DNA of 64,000 nt from Haliscomenobacter sp. (GCA_016713275.1 JADJPL010000001.1:434001-498000); one strand, 5' to 3'; shown: positions 18,539-28,363, counted from the first letter of the stretch. Numbers and translations: made by a program. The notes: a model not told the origin generated them from the letters alone.

Positions 18539-21500
18539 ATGTTTTCGTATAAACGCGTAAGTAATATCGTTGGCTGGACGGTCTTTGCGCTGGCAACGGC
18601 GGTGTATTACCTTTCTGCCGAAAGGACCGGAAGTTTGTGGGATTGCGGCGAATTTATTCTGGGCGCCTACAAGTTGCAGGTTGTTCACCCACCCGGGGCG
18701 CCTTTGTTTTTGCTGCTTGGCCGGATGTTTGCCTGGGTTGCGGAAGTGGTTTCCGATAACCCCGAAGATATTGCGTTTGCCGTCAACTTGATGTCTGGTA
18801 TCAGTACCGCCTTTGCCGCGATGTTTATTGCCTGGGTGACGATCATCCTGAGCAAATTGTCGCTGGTAGGCCGGGAAGGCAAACCGGACAACGGCCAGCT
18901 GATCGCTATCGCAGGCGCCGGGCTGGTTGCCGGGCTTGCTACCGCATTCAGCACCTCTATTTGGTTCTCTGCGGTAGAAGGTGAGGTTTACGCGATGTCG
19001 ACGTTTTTTACGGCGCTTACGCTGTGGGCCACCATTCACTGGTACGCTCAGCCCAACGAACACCAATACGACCGCTGGCTGATCTTTGCGATCTACTCCG
19101 CAGGGTTGTCGGTGGGCGTTCACTTGCTTAGCATCCTGACCTTCCCCGCGCTTGCCTTTTTCTTTTACCTCAAACGGTACTCCAAACACACGTTCTGGGG
19201 AATGGTTGCTGCTGCGGGCGTGGGCGTTTTACTTGTTTTTGGAATTCAGACGTTTATCGTCGCCGGGCTTCCCCGCTTATGGGGAATGTTCGAGCTGATG
19301 ATGGTCAATGGGTTGGGGCTTCCGTTTAATTCTGGCCTTATTCCTTTGGTGCTCGTTCTGGTTGGGGGCATCGTTTTTGGGCTGCGGTATGCGGAGCAAA
19401 AACAGAACCCTACCCTCCAAAATGCCATTGTAGCCGTAGCGCTGCTCATTATTTCCTATTCCACCTACGGAATGGTGGTTACCAGGGCGAATGCGAACCC
19501 TCCAATCAATATGAACGCTCCAACCGACGCGCTGCGCCTGATTCCTTATTTGAACCGGGAACAATACGGCGAACGCGCTTTGCTTAGAGGACCTCATTTC
19601 GAAGCTCGCCCGGTCGATGTCAAATCCAAAAACCGGTATGGCCGCGTAGGCGACCGGTACGAAGTGGTAGACGAAAAACTCTCGTACGTATACGACAAAC
19701 GCCAGGAAATGGTCTTTCCGCGAATGGGGGATGGCTCGCAGGGCCGGCCCGCCCTGTACAAGCGGTGGATTGGCCTGAATCCCGATCAGCCGCTTCCTGC
19801 AGGACGGCCGAATATGGGCGATAACCTTAAGTTTTTCTTTAATTACCAGTTTAACTGGATGTACTGGCGTTACTTCATGTGGAATTTTTCCGGCCGCCAA
19901 AACGGCGCCCAAGGGTACTATGCCTGGGATAAATCCAGCGGAAACTGGATTTCAGGAATTCCTTTCATCGATAACTGGCGCCTCGGGGACCAAAGTAAAA
20001 TGCCGGATACGATGCAGAACAACCAGGCAAGAAACCGGTACTATATGATCCCGTTCCTCCTGGGCTTGCTCGGCTTGATTTTCCATTTCAACAAGTCCAG
20101 AAACGACTTCCTGGGACTGTTGATGCTGTTTGGGATTACAGGGCTGGGCATTATCGTTTACTCTAATCAGCCGCCCAATGAGCCCCGGGAAAGGGATTAC
20201 GTGCTCATTGGCTCGTTCTTTACCTTTTGCATCTGGATCGGCTATGGGGTCATTGCGCTATTCGAAGTATTCCGGGAGCGGGTCAAGCTTAGTACTCCGG
20301 TAGGGGCTTCTTTGGCTACGATTATTGCGTTGTCGGCGCCGATCCTCATGCTGACTCAGAACTTTGACGACCACAGCCGCCGCGGACATTATGCGTCGCG
20401 GGATTACGCTTCCAACTTCCTGAATTCGTGCGCTCCTAATTCGATCATTTTTACGTACGGCGACAACGATACTTATCCCTTGTGGTACGCCCAGGAAGTG
20501 GAAGGAATCCGAACGGACGTTCGCGTAGTTAACCTGAGCCTTATCGCGGTAGATTGGTATGTCGACCTGCTGCGGCGGAAAGTCAATAATTCTCCTGCGC
20601 TGAAACTGACGGTCTCCAAAGACGCTTACCGGGGGAACAAACGAAATCAGGTGCTTTACCCGCCGTCTAATCAGCCCGACCGGGAGATGAGCCTCCAGCA
20701 GTTTTTGCAGTTTATTGGCGAAGACCACCCGCTGCCTCTTCAAAGCGGAGAATTTACGGAAAGCTATATGCCCACCCGCTCGGTTTTCCTGCCGGTCGAC
20801 CGCCAGGCTGCTGAAAAAGCAGGGCTGATTTCTGCTTCTGATACCACCGTCGTTGACCGGATTCCGTTAAATTTTACAGGGCGGGAATACCTTGGCAAAG
20901 ATGATCTCGCCGTTTTGGACCTGATTGCCTCCAATCTTTGGGAACGCCCCATTTATTTTGCCGTAACTACCCGCCCGGAGAAGTTCTTGGGGTTGGATGA
21001 TTACATGCAATTGGAAGGCCTTTCGCTTCGCATCGTTCCGGTGCGGACTCCCAGCGATCCGACCTATGGAATCATCGGCAGCGGCAGAGTCAACACCGAG
21101 GTCTTCTACAAAAACGTCATGGAAAAATTCCGTTGGGGTAACTTTGACAAGGAGAAAACCTTTGTGGATAATTCCTACCTCCCGAGCATCCAAAGTTTGC
21201 AACTGACCATGCGCCGGGCGGCGGGGCAGCTGCTCAAAGAGAATAAGAGTAAAGAGGCGATTGCTTTAGCGGATACGTATTTTAAAGCGTTTCCTCATGT
21301 CAACTTCCCATTCGACTACAGGGCCTATTACATGCTGGACGTGTATCTCGAAGCCGGCGCGTATGACAAAGCCAAGCCTATCATGGAAATCCTGGCGGAT
21401 GAAACCGAAAAACATATGCGGTTTTATACCTCTCTGGACCCGGATATTCTGAGCAACAGCTACCAGTTTGACTACGAAAGGGCAGAATTTACCATGACCC

Positions 21501-21622
21501 GGTTGATGCAGGATGCTGAAAAGAACAAGGACGATGCATTCTTCAAAAAATTGCAGGCCCGGTTTGAGCCTTATCGGGTCGAGACGATTGAAAACCAGTT
21601 GCTTCCTCCGGGGGCTCAATAA
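18539..21622 (+). CDS. DUF2723 large polytopic membrane protein (PMT-like glycosyltransferase)
   Basis: A 1027-residue protein with about a dozen helices in residues 1-600 and a soluble C-terminal half. The N-terminus VYYLSAERTGSLWDCGEFIL places Asp-Cys-Gly-Glu in the first extracytoplasmic loop, where GT-C glycosyltransferases such as PMTs carry their catalytic acid; VHPPGAPLFLLLGRMFAWVA follows. The C-terminal part has helical repeats (KEAIALADTYFKAFPHVNF). The family is common in Bacteroidota and is generally viewed as a lipid-sugar-dependent transferase. The role here, perhaps protein O-glycosylation, is inferred. rpiB follows after 9 bp and is probably co-transcribed. Confidence 0.88.
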   Translation: MFSYKRVSNIVGWTVFALATAVYYLSAERTGSLWDCGEFILGAYKLQVVHPPGAPLFLLLGRMFAWVAEVVSDNPEDIAFAVNLMSGISTAFAAMFIAWVTIILSKLSLVGREGKPDNGQLIAIAGAGLVAGLATAFSTSIWFSAVEGEVYAMSTFFTALTLWATIHWYAQPNEHQYDRWLIFAIYSAGLSVGVHLLSILTFPALAFFFYLKRYSKHTFWGMVAAAGVGVLLVFGIQTFIVAGLPRLWGMFELMMVNGLGLPFNSGLIPLVLVLVGGIVFGLRYAEQKQNPTLQNAIVAVALLIISYSTYGMVVTRANANPPINMNAPTDALRLIPYLNREQYGERALLRGPHFEARPVDVKSKNRYGRVGDRYEVVDEKLSYVYDKRQEMVFPRMGDGSQGRPALYKRWIGLNPDQPLPAGRPNMGDNLKFFFNYQFNWMYWRYFMWNFSGRQNGAQGYYAWDKSSGNWISGIPFIDNWRLGDQSKMPDTMQNNQARNRYYMIPFLLGLLGLIFHFNKSRNDFLGLLMLFGITGLGIIVYSNQPPNEPRERDYVLIGSFFTFCIWIGYGVIALFEVFRERVKLSTPVGASLATIIALSAPILMLTQNFDDHSRRGHYASRDYASNFLNSCAPNSIIFTYGDNDTYPLWYAQEVEGIRTDVRVVNLSLIAVDWYVDLLRRKVNNSPALKLTVSKDAYRGNKRNQVLYPPSNQPDREMSLQQFLQFIGEDHPLPLQSGEFTESYMPTRSVFLPVDRQAAEKAGLISASDTTVVDRIPLNFTGREYLGKDDLAVLDLIASNLWERPIYFAVTTRPEKFLGLDDYMQLEGLSLRIVPVRTPSDPTYGIIGSGRVNTEVFYKNVMEKFRWGNFDKEKTFVDNSYLPSIQSLQLTMRRAAGQLLKENKSKEAIALADTYFKAFPHVNFPFDYRAYYMLDVYLEAGAYDKAKPIMEILADETEKHMRFYTSLDPDILSNSYQFDYERAEFTMTRLMQDAEKNKDDAFFKKLQARFEPYRVETIENQLLPPGAQ

Positions 21623-21631
21623 TTAACCGAA

Positions 21632-22075
21632 ATGAAGGCGAACAAATTGGCTATCGGCTCGGATCACGCAGGGTTTGAATGCAAAGAGGATCTTATCCTT
21701 TGGCTCCAGGCCCGGGGGTTAGCGGTGAATGATTTTGGAACGTACTCTACGGAATCGGTTGATTATGCCGATTTTATCCATCCGGTTGCCGATGCGGTAG
21801 AAAAAGGAGAAGCCGATTTGGGGATTATTATTTGTGGAAGCGGCAATGGCGCGGCGATTACGGCAAACAAACACCAGGGCATTCGCGCGGCGCTTTGCTG
21901 GTCGGAAGAGATTGCACGCCTTGGCCGCTCCCACAATAACGCCAATATCCTGGCTATCCCGGCGCGGTTTGTCAGCCAGGAGGAGGCCAGGGCCATTGCG
22001 GGGGCGTTTTTGGAAACAGCGTTCGAAGGGGGCAGGCACGAACGCCGGATTCAGAAAATTCCTTTGGGCTGCTAA
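21632..22075 (+). CDS. rpiB: Ribose-5-phosphate isomerase B
   Basis: A 147-residue RpiB enzyme interconverting ribose-5-phosphate and ribulose-5-phosphate. The key motifs are GSDHAGFECKEDL, IIICGSGNGAAITANKHQGI (catalytic Cys in the CG-S/T-G loop) and ARLGRSHNNANILAIPAR. It belongs to the non-oxidative pentose phosphate pathway. It starts 9 bp after the DUF2723 stop in the same direction. Confidence 0.95.
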   Translation: MKANKLAIGSDHAGFECKEDLILWLQARGLAVNDFGTYSTESVDYADFIHPVADAVEKGEADLGIIICGSGNGAAITANKHQGIRAALCWSEEIARLGRSHNNANILAIPARFVSQEEARAIAGAFLETAFEGGRHERRIQKIPLGC

Positions 22076-22090
22076 TCAAGAAACTTGTTG

Positions 22091-22178
22091 GGGCTGTCTC
22101 AAAAGACCGTTCTTACTTCTGGCAGCCAAAAATGTAATTTCGTATCCATTGCAAAGAACGGTCTATTGAGACAAGCCC
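22091..22178. mobile_element. MITE-like element with 24-25 bp terminal inverted repeats
   Basis: An 88-bp segment between rpiB and the caspase gene. Its ends, 22091-22114 and 22154-22178, are inverted repeats differing by one base and one indel; both begin GGGCT and carry GTCTCAA then AGACCGTTCTT. The 39-bp centre codes for nothing. Ends beginning with G-rich sequence followed by CTGTCTCAA are familiar from several transposase families, so this may be a non-autonomous derivative. No target-site duplication is evident, and I saw no second copy in the window. An unusually long terminator stem is an alternative, but it lacks a T-tract. Confidence 0.45.
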
Positions 22179-22230
22179 GGTTAATAAAGGATTTTTTTCA
22201 TCCCCCCGGGCGCGCAAGGATTTAATTCCC

Positions 22231-22238
22231 TATTTTTG
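22231..22238 (+). promoter_or_regulatory. -7 element for the caspase-RICIN gene
   Basis: TATTTTTG matches TAnnTTTG and ends 21 bases before the ATG at 22260. It lies just downstream of the MITE-like element, which could therefore affect expression. Confidence 0.4.
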
Positions 22239-22259
22239 AAGGGCATTTAATGCCCTACT

Positions 22260-23854
22260 ATGAAAAAACACACCCTCATCTTCTGTCTGTCTTTACTTGC
22301 AGGCACTTCCTGGAGCCAGATCAAGTGGGTAAAGCCCAGTATCCCCAGAGGCCAAACCTTTATCCAAAGCGAGACGCGCAAGTTATTCATCGATGCTCTG
22401 GCACTCACCGAAGGCGATCTGGTTGTCGGCGATTTTCAAATCCTCGTCAACGGAACCGCCCTCGGAGAAGACCGCCTGGAAAATGTTCAGGTGAACGGAT
22501 TGAATTTCACGGCAGACATCTTGCTGGAAGAAGGGAACCAGACCATTCAAATCCTTTATGGCCCAGGTCCCAAAGCCCTGAAATCGGAATCCATCGTCGT
22601 TTACTACAACTATTCCTTTTCTTCCAGGCCTTCCATTCATGTTTTGGCGGTTGGCACAGACCCGCCCGACCTTCAGTTTGCGACCAAGGATGCCTGTGAT
22701 TTTGCCAACGCTTTCCGGGGGCAAATTGCGACAACCAACAGGCTTTTCGATGCCGTTTATGTCAAAACCCTGATCGGGCCTGCCGCAACCGCCGATAGCA
22801 TCCGGATGGCCGTCGACCAGCTCGTGGATGATTATAAGAACTCCAGAAAAGTCGATAAAAAAGACCTGATCATCCTGTATCTGGCATCTCATGGGTTTAC
22901 GGATTCTCTGGACAACCTGTGGATTCGGGGAAATGACTATACCCCAACCGACCCGCGCCAAACCTCCGTTCGCTACGACGAGATAACCTCCCGCCTGGAC
23001 GAGGTGCAGTGTAAAAAATTGATTTTCATGGATGCTTGCCACAGTGGAGCGCGAAGCAACAGCGGAACGGTCAACGACGCGATTCGCAACCTGATGGAAA
23101 GCAAAGCAGGTTACGCCGTCCTTACCTCGAGCAAAAAAGAAGAACGTTCTTATGAGGATGAAGCCTGGCAAAACGGGGCGTTTACCAAAGCGGTCCTGGA
23201 AGGCTTGGAGGGAGCTGCGGATGCAAGCAAAGACGGAATCGTTAGTCTCAACGAAGTTTATGACTACATCAAATCCCGAATTCCGGAAATGGTGTCCAGA
23301 GTAAAAGGGAGATCCAAACCCCGGATTTCGCCAAAAACGATCTGGGGAATATTCCGATTTTCGTGACTTCCTTCTTTGGGAAAAACAAGGTGGATTGCAA
23401 ACTTAATCTCAAAAAGATCCTTTCCGGCGAGTACTATTTCATCCAGGTCAAACATACCAATATGTTCCTGGATATACCCGGGGCTTCGAAGGAGCGGGGA
23501 GAAATCGTTCAGCAGTATACGCCGTATCAGCAGGACAACCAACAGTTTACACTGGTGCCTGCAGAAGACGAATTTTTCTTTTTTCAAGCTAAAACCTCCG
23601 GGCTTTATCTCGACGTGGAGGGGAACTCCACGGAAGAAGGGGCTTTGATCCATCAATGGACCTACCACGGCACAGACAATCAGAAGTTTCGTCTTATGGA
23701 TGCGGGAGAAGGCTATTTCTTCATCCAAAGCAAACACAGCGGCCGTTTTCTGGAAATAGAAAAGGGCGCTGAAGAAAAAGGCGCGCGTTTACTGCAGGGG
23801 ACGTTGAAAAAAGTACCTAGCCAAATGTTTAAGTTTATCCCTGCGGAAAAGTGA
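22260..23854 (+). CDS. Secreted caspase-like peptidase with C-terminal RICIN domain (frame interrupted)
   Basis: Signal peptide (MKKHTLIFCLSLLAGTSWSQ), a beta-rich domain (21-120), a caspase/C14 domain (about 125-360) with the His-Cys dyad in YLASHGF (His211) and FMDACHSG (Cys260), then a RICIN-type lectin domain (about 380-530) of three repeats such as GEYYFIQVKHTNMFLDIPG, GLYLDVEG and GRFLEIEKG. Caspase and lectin lie in adjacent frames; adding one G to the run at 23344-23347 joins them as GNIPIFVTSFFGK, the usual caspase end. Metacaspase-like enzymes cut after basic residues. The lectin part suggests carbohydrate targeting at or beyond the cell surface. The stop is 6 bp from that of the convergent pentapeptide gene. 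Confidence 0.85.
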
Positions 23855-23860
23855 CTTGGA

Positions 23861-25736
23861 TTATTGCAAGCCAGGGCGTTCTTTGATCAGGAAAAAGGTC
23901 CCTTTCAGGTCGGATTGCGGCGCCAGGGCGTCTATGTAGTACCGGCTCAAAAGGTCTTCTATGCCTGTGGCCAGGGCCAGATTTGACAGGTCGCTTAACC
24001 ACGTGGGGCTGCTAACCTTGGCATCGCGCAAGATCAGTTTTTCGAGACGGGCATTTTTCCAGATCACTCCTCGTAGATCAGCGGCGGTCAGGTTGGCTTC
24101 CTGTAAATCGGCCCCAGTGAAGTTGGCCTGGCTGGAGATCGCTTCCGGTCAGGTCCGATCGCAGAAGTATAGCGCCGGAAAAATCAGCCCCGGTGCATTG
24201 GGTTCTCAATAAATTGGCATCGGCAAGCTCTGCTCCCTGCAGCCGGGCGCCTTCCAGCGAAGCTTTGGTCAGATCTGCCTGGTTCAACTTTGATTTGATC
24301 AGCTTGGCGCCTTTTAACGTGGCGTTCAGCAATTCGGCGCGCTCGAGAATGGCATAGTTCAGAATAGCAAAATCCAGCTTGGCATGGTTGAGCTTGGCCT
24401 CAGTGAAGTCGGCAGCCAGCGAGGCATTGCTGAGATTGGAGTAATATAACTCTGCTCCTTTCAAATTGGCGTCGTCGAGGTTGGCTTCCTGCAACGAGGA
24501 ATAATCCAGATGGGCATTCGACAAGTTGGCGCCGTTCAGCCGCGAGTTCCGCAAGTCGGAATGGTTCAGGCTGGCATCCGCCAGATTGGCGTATTTCAAT
24601 TCAGTATTGGACAGGTCGGCAGATTTCAGATTGATATGGGCCAGGTACGCACTGTCCAGTCGGGAAGATTTCAGATCCGCAAACTCAAAGGTGCTTTGGG
24701 TAAATAGCTTGTCGCAATCCGCTTCTTTGATTTCGGAGTTGGTCAGCGCCAGGAGCAGTTGCCCTCTTTCCGGACTAAGCGGCTTTTCGATCAACGCCCC
24801 GTTTTGGAGATAGCGGTAGGGTTTGAAGCTTTGGGACAGCGCGCCAATGCGCCCCAGAACGGGATCCGACAGGCTATATTTAACAACTTGCCGATCCTTC
24901 TCCGTTTGCGTTTTGATTTCGTCGTCGATTTTATCCATGATATTGCTCATCATGAAGATCAGCGCGCTGCGGCGGTCGGACTCCAGCAACTCCGTTTGCT
25001 GCTCGATCTTGGACGTTTGCTCCTTCACCAAAAGGTTTTGGTTGTCTACCTGGCCGATTTGCCGGAAGAAAAGATCGTTTTGGGTGTCAATCTGCCCTAC
25101 CTGCTCGTGGAACAAACCGGTTTGCTGTCCAATCATGGAGTTTTGAGCCACCAGGTTTTTATTTTGCACGGCAAGGAGATCGGTCTGTACGTCCAGCAGG
25201 TTGGTTTGTTTGTTGATGTAATCCGTCTGTTGCCCCAGGTAGAGGTTTTGCTTGTTGATCAGCACGTTTTGCTGCCCCAGCATCTTGTTCTGCTGCACCA
25301 CCAGAATGGTGCCCAGCAATCCTCCGAGTACGATGAATACCGAAGCCAGTACGCCGAGCATGGAAATGATCGCCCTCCCCCACATGAACATATTGAAGGC
25401 GTGCATCCCGGAGCGCTTGATCTGATCGCGCGAGTCATCATGCATGTGCCCGGAAAACAGCCGGTCCACTAAATGCCCGATGATGCCTTTGACGAAGAGT
25501 TGGTTGTTTTCTGCCGGTTGTTCTGCGGCCTGCGGGCCGAACAGCCAGACCAGGATTTTTTTTCTGTTCCAGGTAAACAACAGCACGGCGGCACAGGAGA
25601 GGAGCAATAGCCCGCTGACAAAACCAATCAGGAAGGAAAAATAATTGGCGACGTAATTGATGAAAAAAATATAGCCTACCAATCCAAGCAATAGGCCTAC
25701 CATTAATCCAACCAACAGATTTGATCTTTCTCTCAT
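23861..25736 (-). CDS. Membrane-anchored coiled-coil pentapeptide-repeat protein (frame interrupted)
   Basis: About 625 residues. Two N-terminal helices (NLLVGLMVGLLLGLVGYIFF and FLIGFVSGLLLLSCAAVLLF) and a third near 115-140 precede a Gln-rich region of some 15 near-exact 7-residue units (QQNKMLG, QQNVLIN, KQNLYLG and so on, about 145-255), surely a coiled coil. After a linker come about 30 pentapeptide repeats of A(D/N)Lxx type, forming a right-handed beta helix. The last repeats are in another frame; one extra base near 24141-24146 accounts for the break. A -7 element 29 bases upstream supports the start at 25736. Function unknown. Confidence 0.82.
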
Positions 25737-25764
25737 AGTATTTGGGTTTATGTACTGGCTTTGG

Positions 25765-25772
25765 CAAAGATA
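25765..25772 (-). promoter_or_regulatory. -7 element for the pentapeptide-repeat gene
   Basis: TATCTTTG on the minus strand matches TAnnTTTG, 29 bases upstream of the ATG at 25736. Confidence 0.45.
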
Positions 25773-25806
25773 AAAAAAGCCGATTCCACCCCCCAGTTGA
25801 ATCGGC
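25772..25806 (-). terminator. Minus-strand intrinsic terminator with no obvious gene before it
   Basis: Arms GCCGATTC (25779-25786) and GAATCGGC (25799-25806) form an 8-bp stem with a 12-base loop, followed on the minus strand by seven T. It would end a leftward transcript entering from above 25806, where no convincing gene exists. Confidence 0.6.
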
Positions 25807-26307
25807 CTAAACCATTTAGGTTTACTTCCTAAACAATACAAAAAGCTCTTGGCGCGGATCATGCTTCCGGGAAACGGATTTCCGGAAGCTATCCTATCCC
25901 GCAGTTGGCAACCTTTTGCTGCAAACCCCGGGCACATTCTATATTTTAAAGGGTGAGCATTCGGCCAAGCGTCCCCCCAATTATGGCTTTCCTGCTCACC
26001 ACACTAAAGACAATTCTTGCGGATGCGCGGGCATCCGGTAAAGTAGTCCAAACGGTGCAAAATGAAATACGCTGTTGGATAACAACAGATCGTGGTAGGT
26101 AGAATAGCCAAAAAAGGAAAATAGCCTGAAAAGCTCTTTTTGGAAAGGATTTAACTCAAAGCTTTGACAAATAAAAACCATTCTTGCGAAAGATGCAAGG
26201 CCTGATGAATAAATTTTTGACGGTGTAGAATATATATGGAATTTGTGGCTCGATTTAAGTAGTTTTTGCTGTTTTTGTTTTAAATTTTGTTAATTATTAC
26301 TTGTCTA
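25807..26307. other. Intergenic region, 500 bp, no confident gene
   Basis: Between the minus-strand terminator and the htpG upstream repeat. The only frame of note is a 61-codon minus-strand ORF at 25996-26181, which shows no family resemblance, signal or clear start signal. A leftward small RNA or peptide remains possible given the terminator at 25772-25806. Nothing else is seen apart from rising AT content toward htpG. Confidence 0.4.
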
Positions 26308-26338
26308 GTGCCATTTTGACAGATAGAATAAATGGCAC
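26308..26338. promoter_or_regulatory. Inverted repeat upstream of htpG
   Basis: Perfect 9-bp arms GTGCCATTT and AAATGGCAC separated by 13 bases, ending 59 bases before the htpG ATG. It is not the CIRCE sequence. Its position suggests a repressor operator or a hairpin in the 5' leader. Confidence 0.4.
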
Positions 26339-26397
26339 ATTGTTTGGTCCCTTTTACGTACCCATTTCTTTTGGAGAACCGCTAAATCGATTTGTTT

Positions 26398-28269
26398 ATG
26401 CAAAAAGGCAATATTTCTGTTCAAACAGAGAACATCTTTCCCATTATCAAGAAGTTCCTGTATTCCGATCACGAGATCTTTCTTCGGGAGTTGGTCTCGA
26501 ACGCAGTGGACGCGACCACCAAGTTAAAAACTCTGGCCATGCGCGGGGACGTTCAGGGCGAATTGGGGGAACCGGTCATTGAAGTGATTCCTAATAAAGA
26601 GGCCAAAACGCTTACGATCAGGGATCAAGGGATCGGGATGACTGGCGAGGAGGTGAAAAAATACCTGAACCAGGTCGCGTTTTCCAGCGCGCGGGAATTC
26701 CTCGAAACGTATAAGGAAGAAGCTGCCTTGATCGGAAACTTCGGGCTTGGATTTTACTCGGCGTTCATGGTGGCGCAGAAAGTGGAAGTGCATACCAAAT
26801 CTTACCAGGCAGGCGCCCATGGGGTGACCTGGGTTTGCGAAGGTAACCCGGAATATACCCTTGAGGAAAACGACAAACAAGACCGGGGCACCGAAGTGGT
26901 TTTGCACCTCAGCGAGGATAGCCTGGAGTTTTTGGAAGACCAGCGCATCGAAGACCTGCTGAAAAAGTATTGCAAGTTCCTTCCTGTTCCTATCCAGTTT
27001 GGAACCAAGCCTGATTTTGAAGACAAAGAGGAGGAAGCGGAAGCAGATAAGGATGCGCCGGCAAGGGAGGTTCCGAATATCATCAACAATACCCACCCTG
27101 CCTGGAAGAAAAATCCGGTTGACCTCACCGATGAAGATTATCGGAAGTTTTACCGGGAATTGTATCCGTTTAGCTTTGAAGAGCCGCTTTTCTGGATTCA
27201 CCTCAACATCGATTATCCGTTCACGCTCAACGGAATCTTGTATTTCCCCCATCTGGGAAATGCCCTGGAACTTCAGCGCAATAAGATTCAACTCTACTCC
27301 AATCAGGTGTTCGTAACGGATAATGTGGAGGATATCGTTCCGGAATTCCTTCGCTTGCTCCATGGGGTGATCGATTCTCCGGATATTCCGCTGAATGTGT
27401 CGCGGAGTTATTTACAGGCCGACGGCAACGTCAAGAAAATTACCAGCCATATTACCAAGAAAGTGGCCGATAAGCTGGAAGAGTTATTCAAAAAAGATCG
27501 GGACACGTTCCAAGGGAAGTGGAATGACCTCGGGGTGTTTGTAAAATACGGCATGCTATCGGACGAGAAATTTAACGACCGCGCGCAAAAATTCACCTTA
27601 TTGGAAGATGTCGACGGTAAGTTTTACACCCTGGAGGAGTACCAGGAGGCCGTTAAGCCTGTCCAAACCAATAAACATGGAAAGGTAGTGGCGCTGTATA
27701 CCTCGTCGCCCGACCAACACCATCAACAGATAACGGCCTGCAAGGACAGGGGCTACCAGGTGCTGAAGCTGGACCACGTGATCGACAGCCATTTCATGCA
27801 GCATGTGGAATATAAAATGGACCAACTGACGTTTGTACGGGTAGATGCAGAAACCATAGACCACCTGATCGAAAAAGACGAGCAGCGGGAATCCGTTTTA
27901 AGCGAGTCCGATCTCAAAAAAATGGAGGAGCTTTTTAAATCAGTCATTAAAGATCCTCAGGCTATCGTCCAAACCAAAGCGATGTCGCCCGACGAACAAC
28001 CCGTGCTGATTACCCGCCCGGAATTTATGCGCCGCCTGAAAGAGATGCAGACCTTCCAGAGCATGGGAGGCGCCTCTTTCCCGGATTCCTATCATGTGGT
28101 GATTAACTCCAATCACCCGTTGATTGTTGGAAAACTACTCGAAAGCAGCTCCGGAGAAGAAGGAGAGGAGATGGCCGCCTATCTCTACCGGCTTGCTCTA
28201 TTGCAGCAAGGAATGCTTAAAGGCGCTGATTTAACCGCTTTCGCGGCAAAAAGCGTTTCCTTGCTTTAG
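26398..28269 (+). CDS. htpG: Molecular chaperone HtpG (Hsp90)
   Basis: A 623-residue cytosolic Hsp90. The GHKL ATPase domain is N-terminal: LRELVSNAVDATTKLKTLA (Glu/Asn of motif I), IRDQGIGMTGEEV, NFGLGFYSAFMVA and RGTEVVLHL. The middle domain has YFPHLGNALELQRNKIQLYSNQVFV as a pattern, and NVSRSYLQAD precedes the C-terminal dimerisation domain. It lacks the eukaryotic MEEVD tail. I use the ATG at 26398 (MQKGNISVQTENIFP); an in-frame TTG two codons earlier is unnecessary. Heat-shock control may act through the inverted repeat upstream. Confidence 0.96.
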   Translation: MQKGNISVQTENIFPIIKKFLYSDHEIFLRELVSNAVDATTKLKTLAMRGDVQGELGEPVIEVIPNKEAKTLTIRDQGIGMTGEEVKKYLNQVAFSSAREFLETYKEEAALIGNFGLGFYSAFMVAQKVEVHTKSYQAGAHGVTWVCEGNPEYTLEENDKQDRGTEVVLHLSEDSLEFLEDQRIEDLLKKYCKFLPVPIQFGTKPDFEDKEEEAEADKDAPAREVPNIINNTHPAWKKNPVDLTDEDYRKFYRELYPFSFEEPLFWIHLNIDYPFTLNGILYFPHLGNALELQRNKIQLYSNQVFVTDNVEDIVPEFLRLLHGVIDSPDIPLNVSRSYLQADGNVKKITSHITKKVADKLEELFKKDRDTFQGKWNDLGVFVKYGMLSDEKFNDRAQKFTLLEDVDGKFYTLEEYQEAVKPVQTNKHGKVVALYTSSPDQHHQQITACKDRGYQVLKLDHVIDSHFMQHVEYKMDQLTFVRVDAETIDHLIEKDEQRESVLSESDLKKMEELFKSVIKDPQAIVQTKAMSPDEQPVLITRPEFMRRLKEMQTFQSMGGASFPDSYHVVINSNHPLIVGKLLESSSGEEGEEMAAYLYRLALLQQGMLKGADLTAFAAKSVSLL

Positions 28270-28321
28270 CGACTTGAGGAAAAACAGGAGAAAACCTTTT
28301 GTTTTTTCTCTATATAGCGGT

Positions 28322-28363
28322 AAAAAAACAGGGCGGCGCCTTAAGGGGCCGCCCTGTTTTTTT
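28322..28363. terminator. Bidirectional terminator between htpG and the Kbp-like gene
   Basis: Stem ACAGGGCGGC/GCCGCCCTGT with a 9-10 base loop, flanked by seven A on the left and seven T on the right. It serves the convergent genes on both sides. Confidence 0.85.

Noticed and set aside
23363..23854. RICIN part as a separate gene
   Set aside because: It has no signal peptide or convincing start, and one added G fuses it to the caspase with a normal caspase C-terminus.
25996..26181. 61-codon minus-strand ORF as a gene
   Set aside because: No homology, signal or start context visible; kept only as a possibility because of the nearby terminator.
26524..27363. Long minus-strand frame (279 codons) opposite htpG
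   Set aside because: Antisense to conserved Hsp90 sequence; no plausible protein features.
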